From assembly GCF_000577895.1 (NCBI RefSeq), contig NZ_HG917868.1:434001-498000 (forward strand): 64,000 nt of DNA, read 5' to 3'. This stretch comes from Clostridium bornimense. GTDB lineage: Bacteria > Bacillota > Clostridia > Clostridiales > Clostridiaceae. Each line of letters starts with the position of its first letter. The stretch's first letter is position 1. A model generated the notes under the pieces. The model did not search any database. It saw nothing but the letters and a program-made list of their open reading frames with translations, and was not told the origin of the DNA. Positions 1 to 9,568 of this stretch are shown piece after piece. The position numbers and the translations under genes are program-made.

Positions 1-334
1 TCAATTACCAAATTGCCCAAAATGTAATTCAGAATATACTTATGAAGATGGGAATCTTTTAGTTTGTCCAGAATGTGCATATGAATGGACACCTGGTTCA
101 GAAAATGAAAATGGAGATGAATTAGTAGTAAAAGACGCTAATGGAAACATATTAAAAGATGGAGATACTGTAACAGTAATAAAAGATCTTAAAGTTAAAG
201 GAAGTTCATCACCAATTAAAATAGGAACGAAAGTTAAAAATATTCGTTTAGTTGATGGAGATCATAATATTGATTGTAAAATTGATGGTTTTGGAGCTAT
301 GAGCTTAAAATCTGAATTTGTTAAAAAAGCATAA
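1..334 (+). CDS. YjdM/PhnA-like zinc-ribbon protein (5' truncated)
   Basis: The reading frame enters from the left edge (first full codon at base 2) and stops at 332-334, so only about the last 110 residues are visible. It begins with a zinc ribbon made of two CxxC pairs (CPKC, then CPEC about 18 residues later), followed by a small beta-rich domain containing [15 protein letters not shown]. This layout is that of the YjdM family, formerly called PhnA or alkylphosphonate utilization protein. Family members are small (about 110 residues), so nearly the whole gene is present. The biochemical role is not established; the old phosphonoacetate hydrolase name is considered an error. A strong hairpin terminator follows. 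Confidence 0.8.
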   Translation, partial: QLPNCPKCNSEYTYEDGNLLVCPECAYEWTPGSENENGDELVVKDANGNILKDGDTVTVIKDLKVKGSSSPIKIGTKVKNIRLVDGDHNIDCKIDGFGAMSLKSEFVKKA

Positions 335-351
335 TCTTTAAGTTATAAAAT

Positions 352-400
352 GGCTGTCGTAAAACAAATGAAAATTTGTAAATGCGAGAGTCATTTTTTT
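352..400 (+). terminator. Intrinsic terminator after yjdM-like gene
   Basis: The outer stem pairs GGCTgTCG with GCGAgAGTC and the inner stem pairs ACAAAT with ATTTGT around GAAA, followed by seven T residues. The same two-stem design recurs at 33755, 38521, 44109 and 61371. Confidence 0.8.
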
Positions 401-490
401 ACTTTGAAATAGGTTTGTAGCTTTATTTGTCTCACAAGAAGTAAATAAGATATATATTATAAAGTAAATGATATTAATGGAGGATTGAAG

Positions 491-928
491 TTGAATTATA
501 ATTCAAATAACTATTATAACTTTAGTGAAAATGACATAAGAAGCTTAAAGTTATTAGATGAGCAACTTCGTGCTCAAACCATGTTTATATATTCAGATTA
601 TTTATCCTACCTTGCAACAATTGAAGGTATACAACTTATTTATAGTAAATATGATTCTAATATAACGAACATATATAATCCTGATATCACAACATTACAA
701 TCAATATATGCTGCTATTGTGGCAAGATTAATGCTTGCAGATGTAGCATTTACTAAATATGATATTTTAATTAAAAGATTTAAAAATGGAGAGATAAACT
801 TTTCACTTCAACCTAATGATGATATTAATACTGCAAATATATTATCTGCATTAGGATATATGTATGCTTTACGTGGTGCACAAGGAATTTATGAGAGAGA
901 TATTAGTCAACCTGTGTTTGGAATATAA
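491..928 (+). CDS. Hypothetical protein, 145 aa
   Basis: I do not recognise this protein. It is soluble, without signal peptide or membrane segment, rich in Asn, Tyr and Ile, and looks mainly helical. The start is a TTG. An in-frame TTG at 485 directly abuts the GGAGG at 479-483, whereas the TTG at 491 lies 7 bases downstream of it, so 491 is preferred. The gene stands alone between two terminators. Real coding is supported by the ribosome binding site and normal codon use for the window. Confidence 0.65.
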   Translation: MNYNSNNYYNFSENDIRSLKLLDEQLRAQTMFIYSDYLSYLATIEGIQLIYSKYDSNITNIYNPDITTLQSIYAAIVARLMLADVAFTKYDILIKRFKNGEINFSLQPNDDINTANILSALGYMYALRGAQGIYERDISQPVFGI

Positions 929-1002
929 TTATTAATAAAACAATATATGAAAAACTTTAAATACTTACTAAGTGGTGAAAAGAGGGAAATCATCATTTTT
1001 TA

Positions 1003-1038
1003 AGGGCTGTTGTACATAGGGTGTGGCAGCTCTGTTTT
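1003..1038 (+). terminator. Intrinsic terminator
   Basis: AGGGCTG pairs with CAGCTCT (one G-T pair) around a GTACATAGGGTG loop, followed by GTTTTGTT. It would end transcription from the gene at 491. It belongs to the GCTGTTGCAC hairpin family seen repeatedly in this window. Confidence 0.65.
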
Positions 1039-1077
1039 GTTAAAAGATTTATTGTTAGAAAATTATTGACGATATGA

Positions 1078-1505
1078 GTAAGGACATTAGAGAGTTAGAA
1101 GAAAGTTTAAGGACAGTAAAAAGTGAGACTGAGGCATCTATTATAAATAAAGACAGAATTAGAAGAAGATAATATTGATAAAATGGAAAAAATGCAAGAT
1201 AAGTTATCTAGGGATATAGATGTATTAAAAGATATTTTAAAGGAATAGAACCTTTTGATTTTAAAGAGCTAAAAGTATATTCGCCAGATTATATATCTGG
1301 ATATTTATCTGAAAATTATTCAATAGATTTAGAAACTGGTTATGATGAAGCTAAGAAGAAAATGAATAGTGAATTGTCTTCTATGGCAAGTAGAGAGAGT
1401 AGAAAAGAATATGATCATGCTAGAAATATAAGAATAAATAGCAAATTTTATAATGAAACATATAAGAATCTATTATTCCCTATTTATGCAACATCATATA
1501 TCTAA
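1078..1505 (+). pseudogene. Remnants of a TFIIB-type zinc-ribbon (YdjG-like) gene and an upstream coiled-coil gene
   Basis: From 1251 one frame reads PFDFKELKVYSPDYISGYLS and runs to a stop at about 1505. This resembles the middle of the large zinc-ribbon membrane protein that sits beside SPFH proteins in Firmicutes (YdjG type), but there is no start, no zinc ribbon and no membrane part. Just upstream (1078-1250), two short frames encode charged coiled-coil-like peptides (SKDIRELEESLRTVKS, then MEKMQDKLSRDIDVLKDILKE split by a frameshift and stops). They may be debris of a third gene, perhaps PspA- or TelA-like; that is a guess. No intact reading frame spans the region. Confidence 0.55.
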
Positions 1506-1689
1506 TGGAATATGTGAAGATTTAGATATGGAAATGTGTAAGATAGGAGTTGAGATTACTAGCTTTAGCATTAGTAATTTTTCATATCCGGAAGAAGTAC
1601 AAGAGATGATTATAAAGGCAGCATCACAAAATATGCTTGGTGATGTAGACAAGTATCAAAAAATAGCTATGGTAGATGCAATGGCATAA
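1491..1689 (+). pseudogene. SPFH (YdjI-like) gene remnant
   Basis: The last 60 or so codons read ISNGICEDLDMEMCKIGVE, then a PEEVQ-x-MIIKAA segment and a GDVDKYQKIAMVDAMA tail. This matches the end of the SPFH domain of YdjI-type proteins ('virion core protein' in older annotation). The N-terminal two thirds of SPFH, the low-complexity linker and the C-terminal zinc ribbons are missing. The open frame from ATG 1453 is a chimera: its first dozen codons lie out of frame on the preceding zinc-ribbon remnant, so a deletion joined two neighbouring genes near 1490. No ribosome binding site precedes ATG 1453. Confidence 0.6.
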
Positions 1690-1771
1690 GGGAAGAAAGG
1701 TGGTGTTATTGTATACTTTGAATATATATAACATCATCTTTTTTTAACATATAGAAATATAAAATACATTA

Positions 1772-1800
1772 TTGACAAAATAGTACACGATAAGTAAAAT
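1772..1800 (+). promoter_or_regulatory. Sigma-A promoter for the membrane protein gene
   Basis: TTGACA (1772-1777) and TAAAAT (1795-1800) are separated by 17 bases, about 70 bases before the ATG at 1870. Confidence 0.75.
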
Positions 1801-1869
1801 TATGAGTGAATTTTATAAAGTTTACAAAAGAAGAAATTAGGTACTTAATTGAGATACTAAGGAGGAATA

Positions 1870-2790
1870 ATGTTTCTATTTGATAATATTACATGGTACT
1901 CAGCAATTATGTGGTTTGTAGTACTTTTCATTTTGATGTTGATAAATGAAGTTGCTCGAAGAAGCAAATGGTTTTCTATATTTTTATGTGTAATTTTGCC
2001 TATGATATTAACTATTTTTGTATGGCCTAAAACAGCTGGAGAGGATTCTAGTACAGGAACTTGGTTCCATTGGGTAAAAGTATATTCTGCATTGGCAGGG
2101 TGTCTTGGATTTATGGGAATTAGATATATCAAAGGATGGAAAGATAATAGATATATTTTAATGTTTCCAGCTATTATATTGGCAATAAATATGCTTGAAG
2201 CAGTAATACGTGATTTTCAATGCTTTGGATACGCTGAAGGAATAGTTGATGGAGTATGGATGGTTGGTGGACCTTGGAATATATTAAATGGTATTGCGGG
2301 TATATTGAATATACTAACTATATCTGGATGGCTTGGTATATTTGTTGGTAAAGATAAAAATAAAGATATGTTATGGCCTGATCAATTATGGTTTTGGATT
2401 ATAGCATATGATATTTGGAATTTTGCATATGTATATAATTGTGTTTCAGATCATTCCTTTTATGCAGGAGCGGCACTTTTAATATCATGTACAATACCAG
2501 CATTGTTTATAAAGAAAGGTGCATGGATACAACATAGGGCATATACTTTAGCCGCATGGATGATGTTTACTATGTCTTTTCCTAATTTTGTACAAGACTC
2601 TATATTTGCAGTACAATCATCACATAATACTACTGCTTTATTTATTGTAAGTTTAGTATCGTTTATAGTTAATGTAATAGTGTTTGTATATCATTATTAT
2701 AAAATATTTAAGTATAAAAGAAATCCATTTAATAAAGATGTACATACTGACTTAAAAGATTACAAAGAAATTGTTGAAAAGAATAAGTAA
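1870..2790 (+). CDS. Polytopic membrane protein, DUF5692-like
   Basis: This 306-residue protein is almost entirely hydrophobic, with about eight predicted membrane segments and many Trp residues (for example MFLFDNITWYSAIMWFVVLF at the N-terminus). It ends in a charged cytoplasmic tail (KDVHTDLKDYKEIVEKNK). The overall look fits the DUF5692 family of clostridial membrane proteins, whose function is unknown; I assign this from memory of the family and not from a search. The start is supported by GGAGGA just upstream. It is monocistronic, with its own promoter (1772-1800) and terminator (2803-2842). Confidence 0.7.
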   Translation: MFLFDNITWYSAIMWFVVLFILMLINEVARRSKWFSIFLCVILPMILTIFVWPKTAGEDSSTGTWFHWVKVYSALAGCLGFMGIRYIKGWKDNRYILMFPAIILAINMLEAVIRDFQCFGYAEGIVDGVWMVGGPWNILNGIAGILNILTISGWLGIFVGKDKNKDMLWPDQLWFWIIAYDIWNFAYVYNCVSDHSFYAGAALLISCTIPALFIKKGAWIQHRAYTLAAWMMFTMSFPNFVQDSIFAVQSSHNTTALFIVSLVSFIVNVIVFVYHYYKIFKYKRNPFNKDVHTDLKDYKEIVEKNK

Positions 2791-2802
2791 TATAATTTTG
2801 TT

Positions 2803-2842
2803 AAAAGAGCTTTGCAATTATAGAATTGTATAAGCTCTTTTT
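2803..2842 (+). terminator. Intrinsic terminator
   Basis: AAAGAGCTT and AAGCTCTTTTT form the outer stem and CAATT/AATTG the inner stem, ending in a T run. Confidence 0.85.
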
Positions 2843-3149
2843 ATGATATTAATATGAATAAAATACATGTGTGACAAATAAAAGAATATATTATATAAAT
2901 ACTACAGAGTACCATAAAAATGTAAATGAAAACCTTTTAAATTTAACTATAAAAGTATAAAAAGTAAAAATAAAGCATAAATTACTAAAACTTGCATTAT
3001 AAATGTACAAATAATATTAAAAATATACAACAACAATATGGATAAACTTGATAAAATATAATTGTCTTCAGAGGAAGCGATTTCAATATAACGTAACTAA
3101 CAAATTATATGTTATATAATAAATATAAATTTAAGGTGAGGGAAAGTAT
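2843..3149. other. Long AT-rich upstream region of glgP
   Basis: About 300 bases with no plausible gene on either strand. It is over 80% A+T. The only recognisable element is a cre-like sequence at 3072-3085. I see no convincing -35/-10 pair. Confidence 0.5.
3072..3085 (+). promoter_or_regulatory. Candidate cre (CcpA) site
   Basis: AGGAAGCGATTTCA matches the consensus TGNAANCGNWNNCA at all but the first fixed position. It lies 65 bases before the glgP start. Catabolite control of glycogen breakdown is plausible but this is inference from one site. Confidence 0.4.
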
Positions 3150-5408
3150 ATGTTAGAAAATAACTTAAAAGAAATTTTAACAAAAAGATTTAATAAATCA
3201 ATTAGCGAAGCTAGTAATGAAGAAATATACTTAGCTTTATTAGAATTAACAAAATCAAATATTAAAGCAAAGGGAACTAACAAAGGTAAGAAAAAGCTTT
3301 ACTATATTTCTGCTGAATTCTTAATTGGTAAGCTATTATCTAACAACTTAATTAACTTAGGTCTTTATGATGAAGTTAAAGAAGTATTAGCTAAAAACGG
3401 AAAAGAATTAACTGAGATTGAAGAAGTAGAATTAGAACCTTCTTTAGGAAATGGTGGTCTTGGAAGATTAGCAGCATGTTTCATAGATTCTATTGCAACT
3501 TTAGGATTAAATGGAGATGGTGTTGGATTAAATTATCATTTTGGATTATTCCAACAAGTATTTAAAAATAATAAACAAACAGCAGTTAAGAATCCATGGA
3601 TTACAAGTGAAAGCTGGTTAAACAAATCAGATATTAAATTTGAAGTTCCATTTGGAGGATTTACTTTAAAATCAACTTTATATGATATAGATGTAACTGG
3701 ATACAATGAAGCATCAAATAAACTTCGTTTATTCGATATTGATACTTTAGATGAATCATTAGTTAAAGACGGAATAAACTTTGATAAAACAGATATAGCT
3801 AAAAACTTAACATTATTCTTATATCCAGATGATAGTGATGAAGCTGGTCACTTATTAAGAGTATATCAACAATACTTCATGGTAAGTAACGCTGCTCAAT
3901 TAATCTTATTAGAAGCAGAAGAAAATGGATATGATCTACACAAATTACATGAACATGTAGTTGTTCAAATCAATGATACACATCCATCAATGGTTATTCC
4001 TGAATTAATAAGATTATTAGGATTAAAAGGAATTGGAATGTCAGAAGCTATAGAAATAGTTACAAAGACTTGTGCATATACAAACCATACTATTTTAGCT
4101 GAAGCATTAGAAAAATGGCCAATTAAGTACTTAGAAAAAGTTGCTCCACAAATTGTGCCAATTATCGTTGAATTAGATAACAGAGTTAAAGCTAAATATG
4201 ATGACGAAAAAGTTTATATTATAGATAAAGAAAACAGAGTTCACATGGCTCATATGGATATCCATTATGGATTCAGTGTAAATGGTGTTGCTGCACTTCA
4301 CACAGAAATATTAAAGGATGAAGAATTAAAACCATTCTATGATATTTATCCAGAAAAATTCAATAATAAGACAAATGGTATCACTTTCAGAAGATGGTTA
4401 TTACATTGTAATAATGAATTAGCTTCTTATATCACTGAACTTATTGGTGATGACTTTAAGAAAGATGCTACTAAGTTAGAAGACTTATTAAAATATGTTG
4501 ATAACAAAGAAGTATTAGCTAAACTTGATGAAATAAAGAAGCACAATAAAGTTGCTTTAAAGAAATACTTAAAAGAAACTCAAAACTTAGATATCAATGA
4601 AAATTCTATATTTGATATTCAAATTAAGAGACTTCATGAGTATAAGAGACAACAAATGAATGTTTTATACATCATTAACAAGTATTTAGAAATCAAAGGT
4701 GGTAAGAAGCCAGCTACTCCAATAACTATGATTTTTGGAGCTAAAGCAGCACCAGCTTATATCATAGCTCAAGATATAATTCATACTATCCTTTGCTTAC
4801 AAGAAATCATTAACAATGATCCAGATGTTAATAAGTACTTAAATGTTGTTATGGTTGAAAACTATAATGTAACTAAAGCTTCTAAATTAATTCCTGCTTG
4901 TGATGTTTCAGAACAAATTTCACTTGCATCTAAAGAAGCATCTGGTACTGGTAACATGAAGTTCATGTTAAATGGTGCTTTAACACTAGGAACTGAAGAT
5001 GGAGCTAACGTTGAAATTCATCAATTAGTTGGAGATGAAAACATCTATATCTTCGGTGAATCAAGTGAAACAGTTATTGAACATTACAAGAATGCTGATT
5101 ATGTATCTAAAGAATTCTACAATAAGCCAGCAATTAAGAAGTTAGTTGACTTTATCGTAAGTGATGAAATGATTAAAGTTGGTGACAAAGAAAACTTAGA
5201 AAGACTTCATAATGAATTAATCAATAAAGACTGGTTCATGACTTTATTAGATCTTGAAGATTACATCAAGACTAAGGATAAAGTATTCGAAGATTATTCA
5301 GATAGAGATGCATGGATGAGAAAAGTAGTAATTAATATTGCTAAAGCTGGATTCTTCTCTTCTGATAGAACAATTGCTCAATACAACGAAGATATTTGGC
5401 ATCTATAA
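3150..5408 (+). CDS. glgP: Glycogen/starch alpha-glucan phosphorylase
   Basis: This 752-residue enzyme would release glucose-1-phosphate from the non-reducing ends of glycogen or maltodextrin, in the cytoplasm. Family motifs are [16 protein letters not shown] (96-111), [27 protein letters not shown], and the cofactor motif [15 protein letters not shown], in which Lys604 should carry pyridoxal phosphate. The length is slightly below the usual 790-830. Start ATG follows GGTGAGGG. Codon use (TTA, AAC, ATC, GCT) is more biased than in neighbours, suggesting high expression. It is monocistronic, with a strong terminator after it. Whether the substrate is glycogen or maltodextrin (GlgP versus MalP) cannot be decided here; no glg biosynthesis genes are in the window. 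The GH13 glycosidase at 12376 would act in the same broad pathway. Confidence 0.95.
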   Translation: MLENNLKEILTKRFNKSISEASNEEIYLALLELTKSNIKAKGTNKGKKKLYYISAEFLIGKLLSNNLINLGLYDEVKEVLAKNGKELTEIEEVELEPSLGNGGLGRLAACFIDSIATLGLNGDGVGLNYHFGLFQQVFKNNKQTAVKNPWITSESWLNKSDIKFEVPFGGFTLKSTLYDIDVTGYNEASNKLRLFDIDTLDESLVKDGINFDKTDIAKNLTLFLYPDDSDEAGHLLRVYQQYFMVSNAAQLILLEAEENGYDLHKLHEHVVVQINDTHPSMVIPELIRLLGLKGIGMSEAIEIVTKTCAYTNHTILAEALEKWPIKYLEKVAPQIVPIIVELDNRVKAKYDDEKVYIIDKENRVHMAHMDIHYGFSVNGVAALHTEILKDEELKPFYDIYPEKFNNKTNGITFRRWLLHCNNELASYITELIGDDFKKDATKLEDLLKYVDNKEVLAKLDEIKKHNKVALKKYLKETQNLDINENSIFDIQIKRLHEYKRQQMNVLYIINKYLEIKGGKKPATPITMIFGAKAAPAYIIAQDIIHTILCLQEIINNDPDVNKYLNVVMVENYNVTKASKLIPACDVSEQISLASKEASGTGNMKFMLNGALTLGTEDGANVEIHQLVGDENIYIFGESSETVIEHYKNADYVSKEFYNKPAIKKLVDFIVSDEMIKVGDKENLERLHNELINKDWFMTLLDLEDYIKTKDKVFEDYSDRDAWMRKVVINIAKAGFFSSDRTIAQYNEDIWHL

Positions 5409-5417
5409 GATGATTAT

Positions 5418-5462
5418 TAAGGAGTTGTTGCACAATATTTGTGCTGCAACTCCTTATTTTTA
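5418..5462 (+). terminator. Intrinsic terminator of glgP
   Basis: AAGGAGTTG-ttGCAC pairs with GTGCtg-CAACTCCTT, followed by ATTTTTATTT. This is a long near-perfect stem. Confidence 0.9.
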
Positions 5463-5631
5463 TTTACAACTATAAGAAGATTAGAAATGATAAAATGATA
5501 TATATTCTTTACAATTAATAACAAAAAGTAGATTTTTATAAAATTATTTATTAATTTATTAATAAAAGTATCATTAACCTTAATTTTCTTATATAATTTA
5601 AATATAAAGAAAATTAAGGGGAGGGTGATAT

Positions 5632-7083
5632 ATGGTTGAATTAATGATTATTTGCGGACTAGTCTTATTAATTTCCATTACATCTAGCAAGGTACTATAT
5701 AAATTTGGTGTACCTATGCTATTAATATTTATGGTGCTTGGAATGTTATTTGGTTCCGATGGAATTGTAGGGATATATTTTGATAACTATAAGCTCACTA
5801 GTGAACTTTGTTCTATGGCGTTAGTGCTTATAATGTTTTACGGTGGATTTGGTACCAATTGGAATATGGCTAAGCCTTCAGCAGTTCCTTCTATATTGAT
5901 GTCTACAGTAGGGGTAATAATAACTGCAGTTTTAACAGGACTGTTTTGTGATTTAGTATTAGGTACTACTTTATTAGAGGGATTACTTGTTGGAGCTGTA
6001 GTAGCATCTACTGATGCAGCATCAGTTTTTGCTATATTAAGATCTCAAAAATTAAATTTGAAAGGATCACTAGCTTCATTATTAGAAGTTGAAAGTGGTA
6101 GTAATGATCCTATTGCATATATGTTTACATTAACAATACTAACTCTTATGGATAATAGCGGAGTAGGAAGCATAGTACCTATGTTAATAAAACAAATTGT
6201 ATTTGGGTTATTAGTTGGAACAATTTTGGCTAAAGTCGCTGTTTATGCTATTAGAAATGCAAATTTTGAGGTAAAAGGGTTTTACACAATTTTTGTAATA
6301 GCTATAGCTATATTATCTTATGCATTAAGTGAATGGTTAGGTGGAAACGGATATTTAAGTGTATATATGGCAGGGATTATAATAGGTAATAGTAAAATAC
6401 CACATAAAAAAAGTGTATTTCATTTCTTAGATGGAATCTCATGGATCATGCAAATTGCATTATTCTTTATTTTAGGATTATTAGCTTTTCCTTCAAAATT
6501 TCCTACTGTTATTGGAACATCAATAGCTATATCATTATTTATGTTATGTATTGCAAGACCAGTGGCCACATTTTTAACACTGCATCCATTTAATTTTTCT
6601 ATAAAGGAGAAATTATTTATTTCATGGGTAGGTCTTAGAGGTGCTGCATCAATAGTTTTTGCAATATATGCTGTTACTTATGGAGTATCTATAGAGAATG
6701 ACATTTTTCATATAATATTTTTTATAGCTTTATTTTCAGTATCGATACAGGGAACATTAATACCGTTTATAGCTAGAAAGCTTGATTTAGTTGATAATAC
6801 TACAACAGTATTGAAGACTTTCAACGACTATTCAGGAGATATGAGTACTAGGTTGATTGAGCTTAATGTAACTAAAGATAATAAATGGATTAATAAAAGT
6901 ATTATGGATTCAAATATACCAGAAGAAATATTGATAGTAATGATAAAACGCAAAGGTGAAGTATTAATCCCTAAAGGTGCAACAGTTATAGAAGAAGGCG
7001 ATATTTTAGTATTAAGTGGTGATAATATAGAAGAATTAATAGAAAAAGAATTGCAAAAGGTTCCAAAAGAAAAGACGTCTTAA
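5632..7083 (+). CDS. CPA1-type K+/H+ or Na+/H+ antiporter with TrkA-C domain
   Basis: This 483-residue protein has about twelve membrane segments (residues 1-400) followed by a cytoplasmic TrkA-C-like domain (about 405-475, ending in the VIEEGDILVLSGD strand pair). The architecture is that of the NhaP2/CvrA group, which exchange K+ or Na+ for protons. The region VVASTDAASVFAILRS and the following EVESGSNDPIAYM contain the Asp-rich core helices of the CPA family (ND motif at the exchange site). TrkA-C domains usually sense a nucleotide such as c-di-AMP in Firmicutes, which would link this gene to osmotic control; that is family knowledge. Start ATG follows GGGGAGGGTG. The gene stands alone. 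Confidence 0.85.
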   Translation: MVELMIICGLVLLISITSSKVLYKFGVPMLLIFMVLGMLFGSDGIVGIYFDNYKLTSELCSMALVLIMFYGGFGTNWNMAKPSAVPSILMSTVGVIITAVLTGLFCDLVLGTTLLEGLLVGAVVASTDAASVFAILRSQKLNLKGSLASLLEVESGSNDPIAYMFTLTILTLMDNSGVGSIVPMLIKQIVFGLLVGTILAKVAVYAIRNANFEVKGFYTIFVIAIAILSYALSEWLGGNGYLSVYMAGIIIGNSKIPHKKSVFHFLDGISWIMQIALFFILGLLAFPSKFPTVIGTSIAISLFMLCIARPVATFLTLHPFNFSIKEKLFISWVGLRGAASIVFAIYAVTYGVSIENDIFHIIFFIALFSVSIQGTLIPFIARKLDLVDNTTTVLKTFNDYSGDMSTRLIELNVTKDNKWINKSIMDSNIPEEILIVMIKRKGEVLIPKGATVIEEGDILVLSGDNIEELIEKELQKVPKEKTS

Positions 7084-7202
7084 AATATATATGTTATTTG
7101 TTATGCATAAGAAAAATTACAGATGTGTTGATAAATATCGTATAAAATTTTATTGAAATATAATAATGTTCATAATATAATACGAAATATAACGTAATAA
7201 AT

Positions 7203-7269
7203 CTCGTATATAATCGATAATATGGATCGAAAGTTTCTACCTGCAAACCGTAAAAGTGCAGACTACGAG
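7203..7269 (+). ncRNA. Guanine-class purine riboswitch aptamer
   Basis: P1 is CTCGTA (7203-7208) with TACGAG (7264-7269). The conserved core is present: TATAAT...GATAATATGG before the J2/3 element GTTTCTACC, then the P3 hairpin CTGCaaaccgtaaaaGTGCAG and the ACTAC segment. The C of ACTAC at the ligand-reading position indicates guanine/hypoxanthine rather than adenine (which has T). Downstream, GAGG.GTT.TATTT (7267 onward) can pair with AAATAAAACACCTC to make an antiterminator, so ligand binding should favour the terminator at 7316-7350 and shut the genes off. Confidence 0.92.
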
Positions 7270-7315
7270 GAGTTGTATTTCATTTATTTACCAAAAGAAG
7301 ATTACTTTTGAAATA

Positions 7316-7350
7316 AAACACCTCAATATTAATTGAGGTGTTTTTTATTT
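7316..7350 (+). terminator. Riboswitch-controlled terminator
   Basis: ACACCTCAAT pairs with ATTGAGGTGT, followed by TTTTTATTT, 20 bases before the permease start. Its left arm can instead pair with the bases just after aptamer P1. Confidence 0.9.
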
Positions 7351-7370
7351 AAAAGAAAAAGGAGTTTTAT

Positions 7371-8711
7371 ATGATTAAGAAGAATGAAAATAATAGTGGC
7401 TTAACGTACAAGGTAGATGATAATCCTTCATTACCGAAGAAAATTTTATTTGGACTTCAACATATATTTGCTGCATTTTCAGGCATAGTTGTAGTTCCAC
7501 TAGTAATTGCAGGAACTCTAGGTTTTGATAGTGCAATGACTACAGCATTAATCAGTGCATCTATTTTAGCATCAGGTATAGCAACTATAGTACAAGCAAG
7601 AGGAATTGGAAAAGTAGGATCAAGAGTTGCTTGTATTATGGGTACAGATTTTACTTTTGTATCACCAGCAATTTCAGTGGGGCAAACATTAGGTATGGCA
7701 GGTATAGTTGGAGCAACTATTTTGGGATCATTTTTTGAAATTATTTTAAGTTATTTTATAAAACCATTAATGAAATTATTTCCACCAATAGTTACTGGAA
7801 CTGTTGTATGTTTAATTGGTTTAACATTACTTCCGGTATCAATAGATTGGGCTGCTGGAGGAAGTGGAGCAGCTGATTATGGAAGCCTAAGAAATTTATC
7901 TATTGCAATGTTAGTAATGATAATAACATTAATATTAAATCGTTACGGAAAAGGAATGTTAAGTAGTGCATCTATTTTAATCGGTATGACTATAGGATAT
8001 TTAATATGTATTCCTCTTGGAATGGTTGATTTTTCAGCTATTAAGGAAGCATCATGGTTTTCAATACCTAAAATATTTCAATATGGAGTAGTATTTGATT
8101 GGAAGGCAGTATTAGCTTTTATACCAGCATATTTTGTGACAACAATAGAAACTGTTGGGTGTTTAAAGGCTATAGGAGAAACTTCTAATATAGAAATGGA
8201 TGAAAAGAAAGTCGGTTCTGGAGTTTTAGCTGATGGGGTAGGTAGCATCATTGGAGCTACAGTGGGATCTTTCTCTAATACATCTTTTAGTCAAAATGTA
8301 GGCTTAATTTCTTTAACAAAGGTTGCAAGTAAGTATGTAGCAGTTATGGCAGGAATAATTTTAGTTATTTTAGGACTATTCCCTAAACTAGCAGGTTTAA
8401 TTAATGGAATTCCACAACCTGTACTTGGTGGTGTAGGAATAGTAATGTTTGGAACTGTTGCAGCGGCTGGAATTAAAACATTAAGTAGGGTAAAATTAAC
8501 TGATAGAAATCTTTTAATAATTGCAACATCTATAGCATTAGGATTAGGAGTAACATTTAGACCAGAAGTTATATCAGAGTTACCAGAGGGGTTACAAATG
8601 ATATTTGCATCAGGAATTTCAACAGGAACAATAGTTGCATTAGTATTAAACTTAGTTTTAAAAGAGAGTAAAGAGGAAATATTAGAAAATACAGAAGAGG
8701 GGATTGCATAG
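7371..8711 (+). CDS. pbuX: Xanthine permease (NCS2/UraA family)
   Basis: This 446-residue transporter has about 14 membrane segments typical of the nucleobase-cation symporter 2 family. [20 protein letters not shown] near the N-terminus is the family's first helix, and the [21 protein letters not shown] segment matches the conserved NTSFSQNVG motif of helix 10 that lines the substrate site; [14 protein letters not shown] holds the helix 8 Glu. The guanine riboswitch and the directly following xpt gene argue for xanthine or guanine rather than uracil. Start ATG follows AAAGGAG. Together with Xpt it would import and salvage xanthine. Confidence 0.93.
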   Translation: MIKKNENNSGLTYKVDDNPSLPKKILFGLQHIFAAFSGIVVVPLVIAGTLGFDSAMTTALISASILASGIATIVQARGIGKVGSRVACIMGTDFTFVSPAISVGQTLGMAGIVGATILGSFFEIILSYFIKPLMKLFPPIVTGTVVCLIGLTLLPVSIDWAAGGSGAADYGSLRNLSIAMLVMIITLILNRYGKGMLSSASILIGMTIGYLICIPLGMVDFSAIKEASWFSIPKIFQYGVVFDWKAVLAFIPAYFVTTIETVGCLKAIGETSNIEMDEKKVGSGVLADGVGSIIGATVGSFSNTSFSQNVGLISLTKVASKYVAVMAGIILVILGLFPKLAGLINGIPQPVLGGVGIVMFGTVAAAGIKTLSRVKLTDRNLLIIATSIALGLGVTFRPEVISELPEGLQMIFASGISTGTIVALVLNLVLKESKEEILENTEEGIA

Positions 8712-8712
8712 T

Positions 8713-9282
8713 ATGGAATTATTAAAAAAACGTATTTTAGATGAAGGAAAAGCATTAAGTGAAAATGTATTAAAAGTAGATAGTTTTTTAAATCATGGTG
8801 TAGATGCAAAACTTATGTATGAAATAGGTACAGAATTTAAAAATTATTTTGAAAAGCATAATGTAACTAAGATTTTTACAATTGAAAGTTCAGGAATAGC
8901 GCCGACAGTTATGACAGCAATGCAAATGGAATTACCTATGGTTACATTAAAAAAACAAAGTTCTAAGATATTAAATGGTGAAGTATATCAAACTACAGTT
9001 CATTCTTTTACAAAATCTTTAGATTATCAGTTAACATTATCAAAAAAATATATTTCTGAAGATGATAATATACTTATTATAGATGATTTTTTAGCTAATG
9101 GTGAAGCAGCACTTGGAGCTATAAGATTAGTTGAGGAAGCTGGTGCAAAAGTTGCCGGTATTGGAATAGTGATTGAAAAGTCATTCCAACCGGGACGTAA
9201 GTTATTAGAAGATAAAGGTTATGATATTTATTCATTAGCGAGAATAAAAAAACTTGGTAAGGATTTAATAGAATTTATTTAA
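8713..9282 (+). CDS. xpt: Xanthine phosphoribosyltransferase
   Basis: This 189-residue type I phosphoribosyltransferase converts xanthine and PRPP to XMP. The PRPP loop is [16 protein letters not shown] (about 121-136). [20 protein letters not shown] is the usual N-terminus. The open frame extends back to a TTG at 8704, but the ATG at 8713, one base after the pbuX stop and preceded by GAGGGG inside pbuX, gives the standard length. The stop-start arrangement implies translational coupling with pbuX, and both are under the guanine riboswitch. Confidence 0.96.
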   Translation: MELLKKRILDEGKALSENVLKVDSFLNHGVDAKLMYEIGTEFKNYFEKHNVTKIFTIESSGIAPTVMTAMQMELPMVTLKKQSSKILNGEVYQTTVHSFTKSLDYQLTLSKKYISEDDNILIIDDFLANGEAALGAIRLVEEAGAKVAGIGIVIEKSFQPGRKLLEDKGYDIYSLARIKKLGKDLIEFI

Positions 9283-9386
9283 GTAATTTATGAATCATAG
9301 TATAATATCACTTTTGATTTAATAACTAGTATTTTACATTAATGAATTAATACTTCTAACTTATAGGATAATAAGTTTATTTAGAT

Positions 9387-9430
9387 AAAGTGGTTTACTA
9401 TATAGGGTTTCCTGTATGGTAAACCACTTT
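9387..9430 (+). terminator. Stem-loop after xpt
   Basis: AAAGTGGTTTAC pairs with GTAAACCACTTT, and the stem continues with AGG/CCT near the loop. There is no T run after it, so it may act as a weak terminator or as an mRNA 3' stabiliser. Confidence 0.6.
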
Positions 9431-9450
9431 ATGTTCATGTAAATTATGTA

Positions 9451-9473
9451 TTATTTAACAAATTGTTAAATAA
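9451..9473. promoter_or_regulatory. Perfect palindrome upstream of rubrerythrin operon
   Basis: TTATTTAACA and TGTTAAATAA are perfect inverted arms around AAT. The site lies 95 bases before the rubrerythrin start, and its right arm overlaps a possible -35 (TTGTTA). It looks like an operator for a dimeric repressor. It is not a clean match to the PerR box (TTATAAT-N-ATTATAA), and the halves are in the opposite order to a Rex box. Confidence 0.5.
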
Positions 9474-9568
9474 AAAGGAAAAACATATATATTTTTTATA
9501 AAAGGTGTAATATATATATAACCTAACATAAATATATATATTAGGGAATAATATTAGGAAGTGATGTT

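Noticed and set aside
1453-1689. Intact 78-residue gene
   Set aside because: No ribosome binding site, and its first codons lie out of frame on the neighbouring pseudogene.
9451-9473. Rex binding site
   Set aside because: Rex sites have TTGTTAA then TTAACAA; here the halves are in the opposite order.
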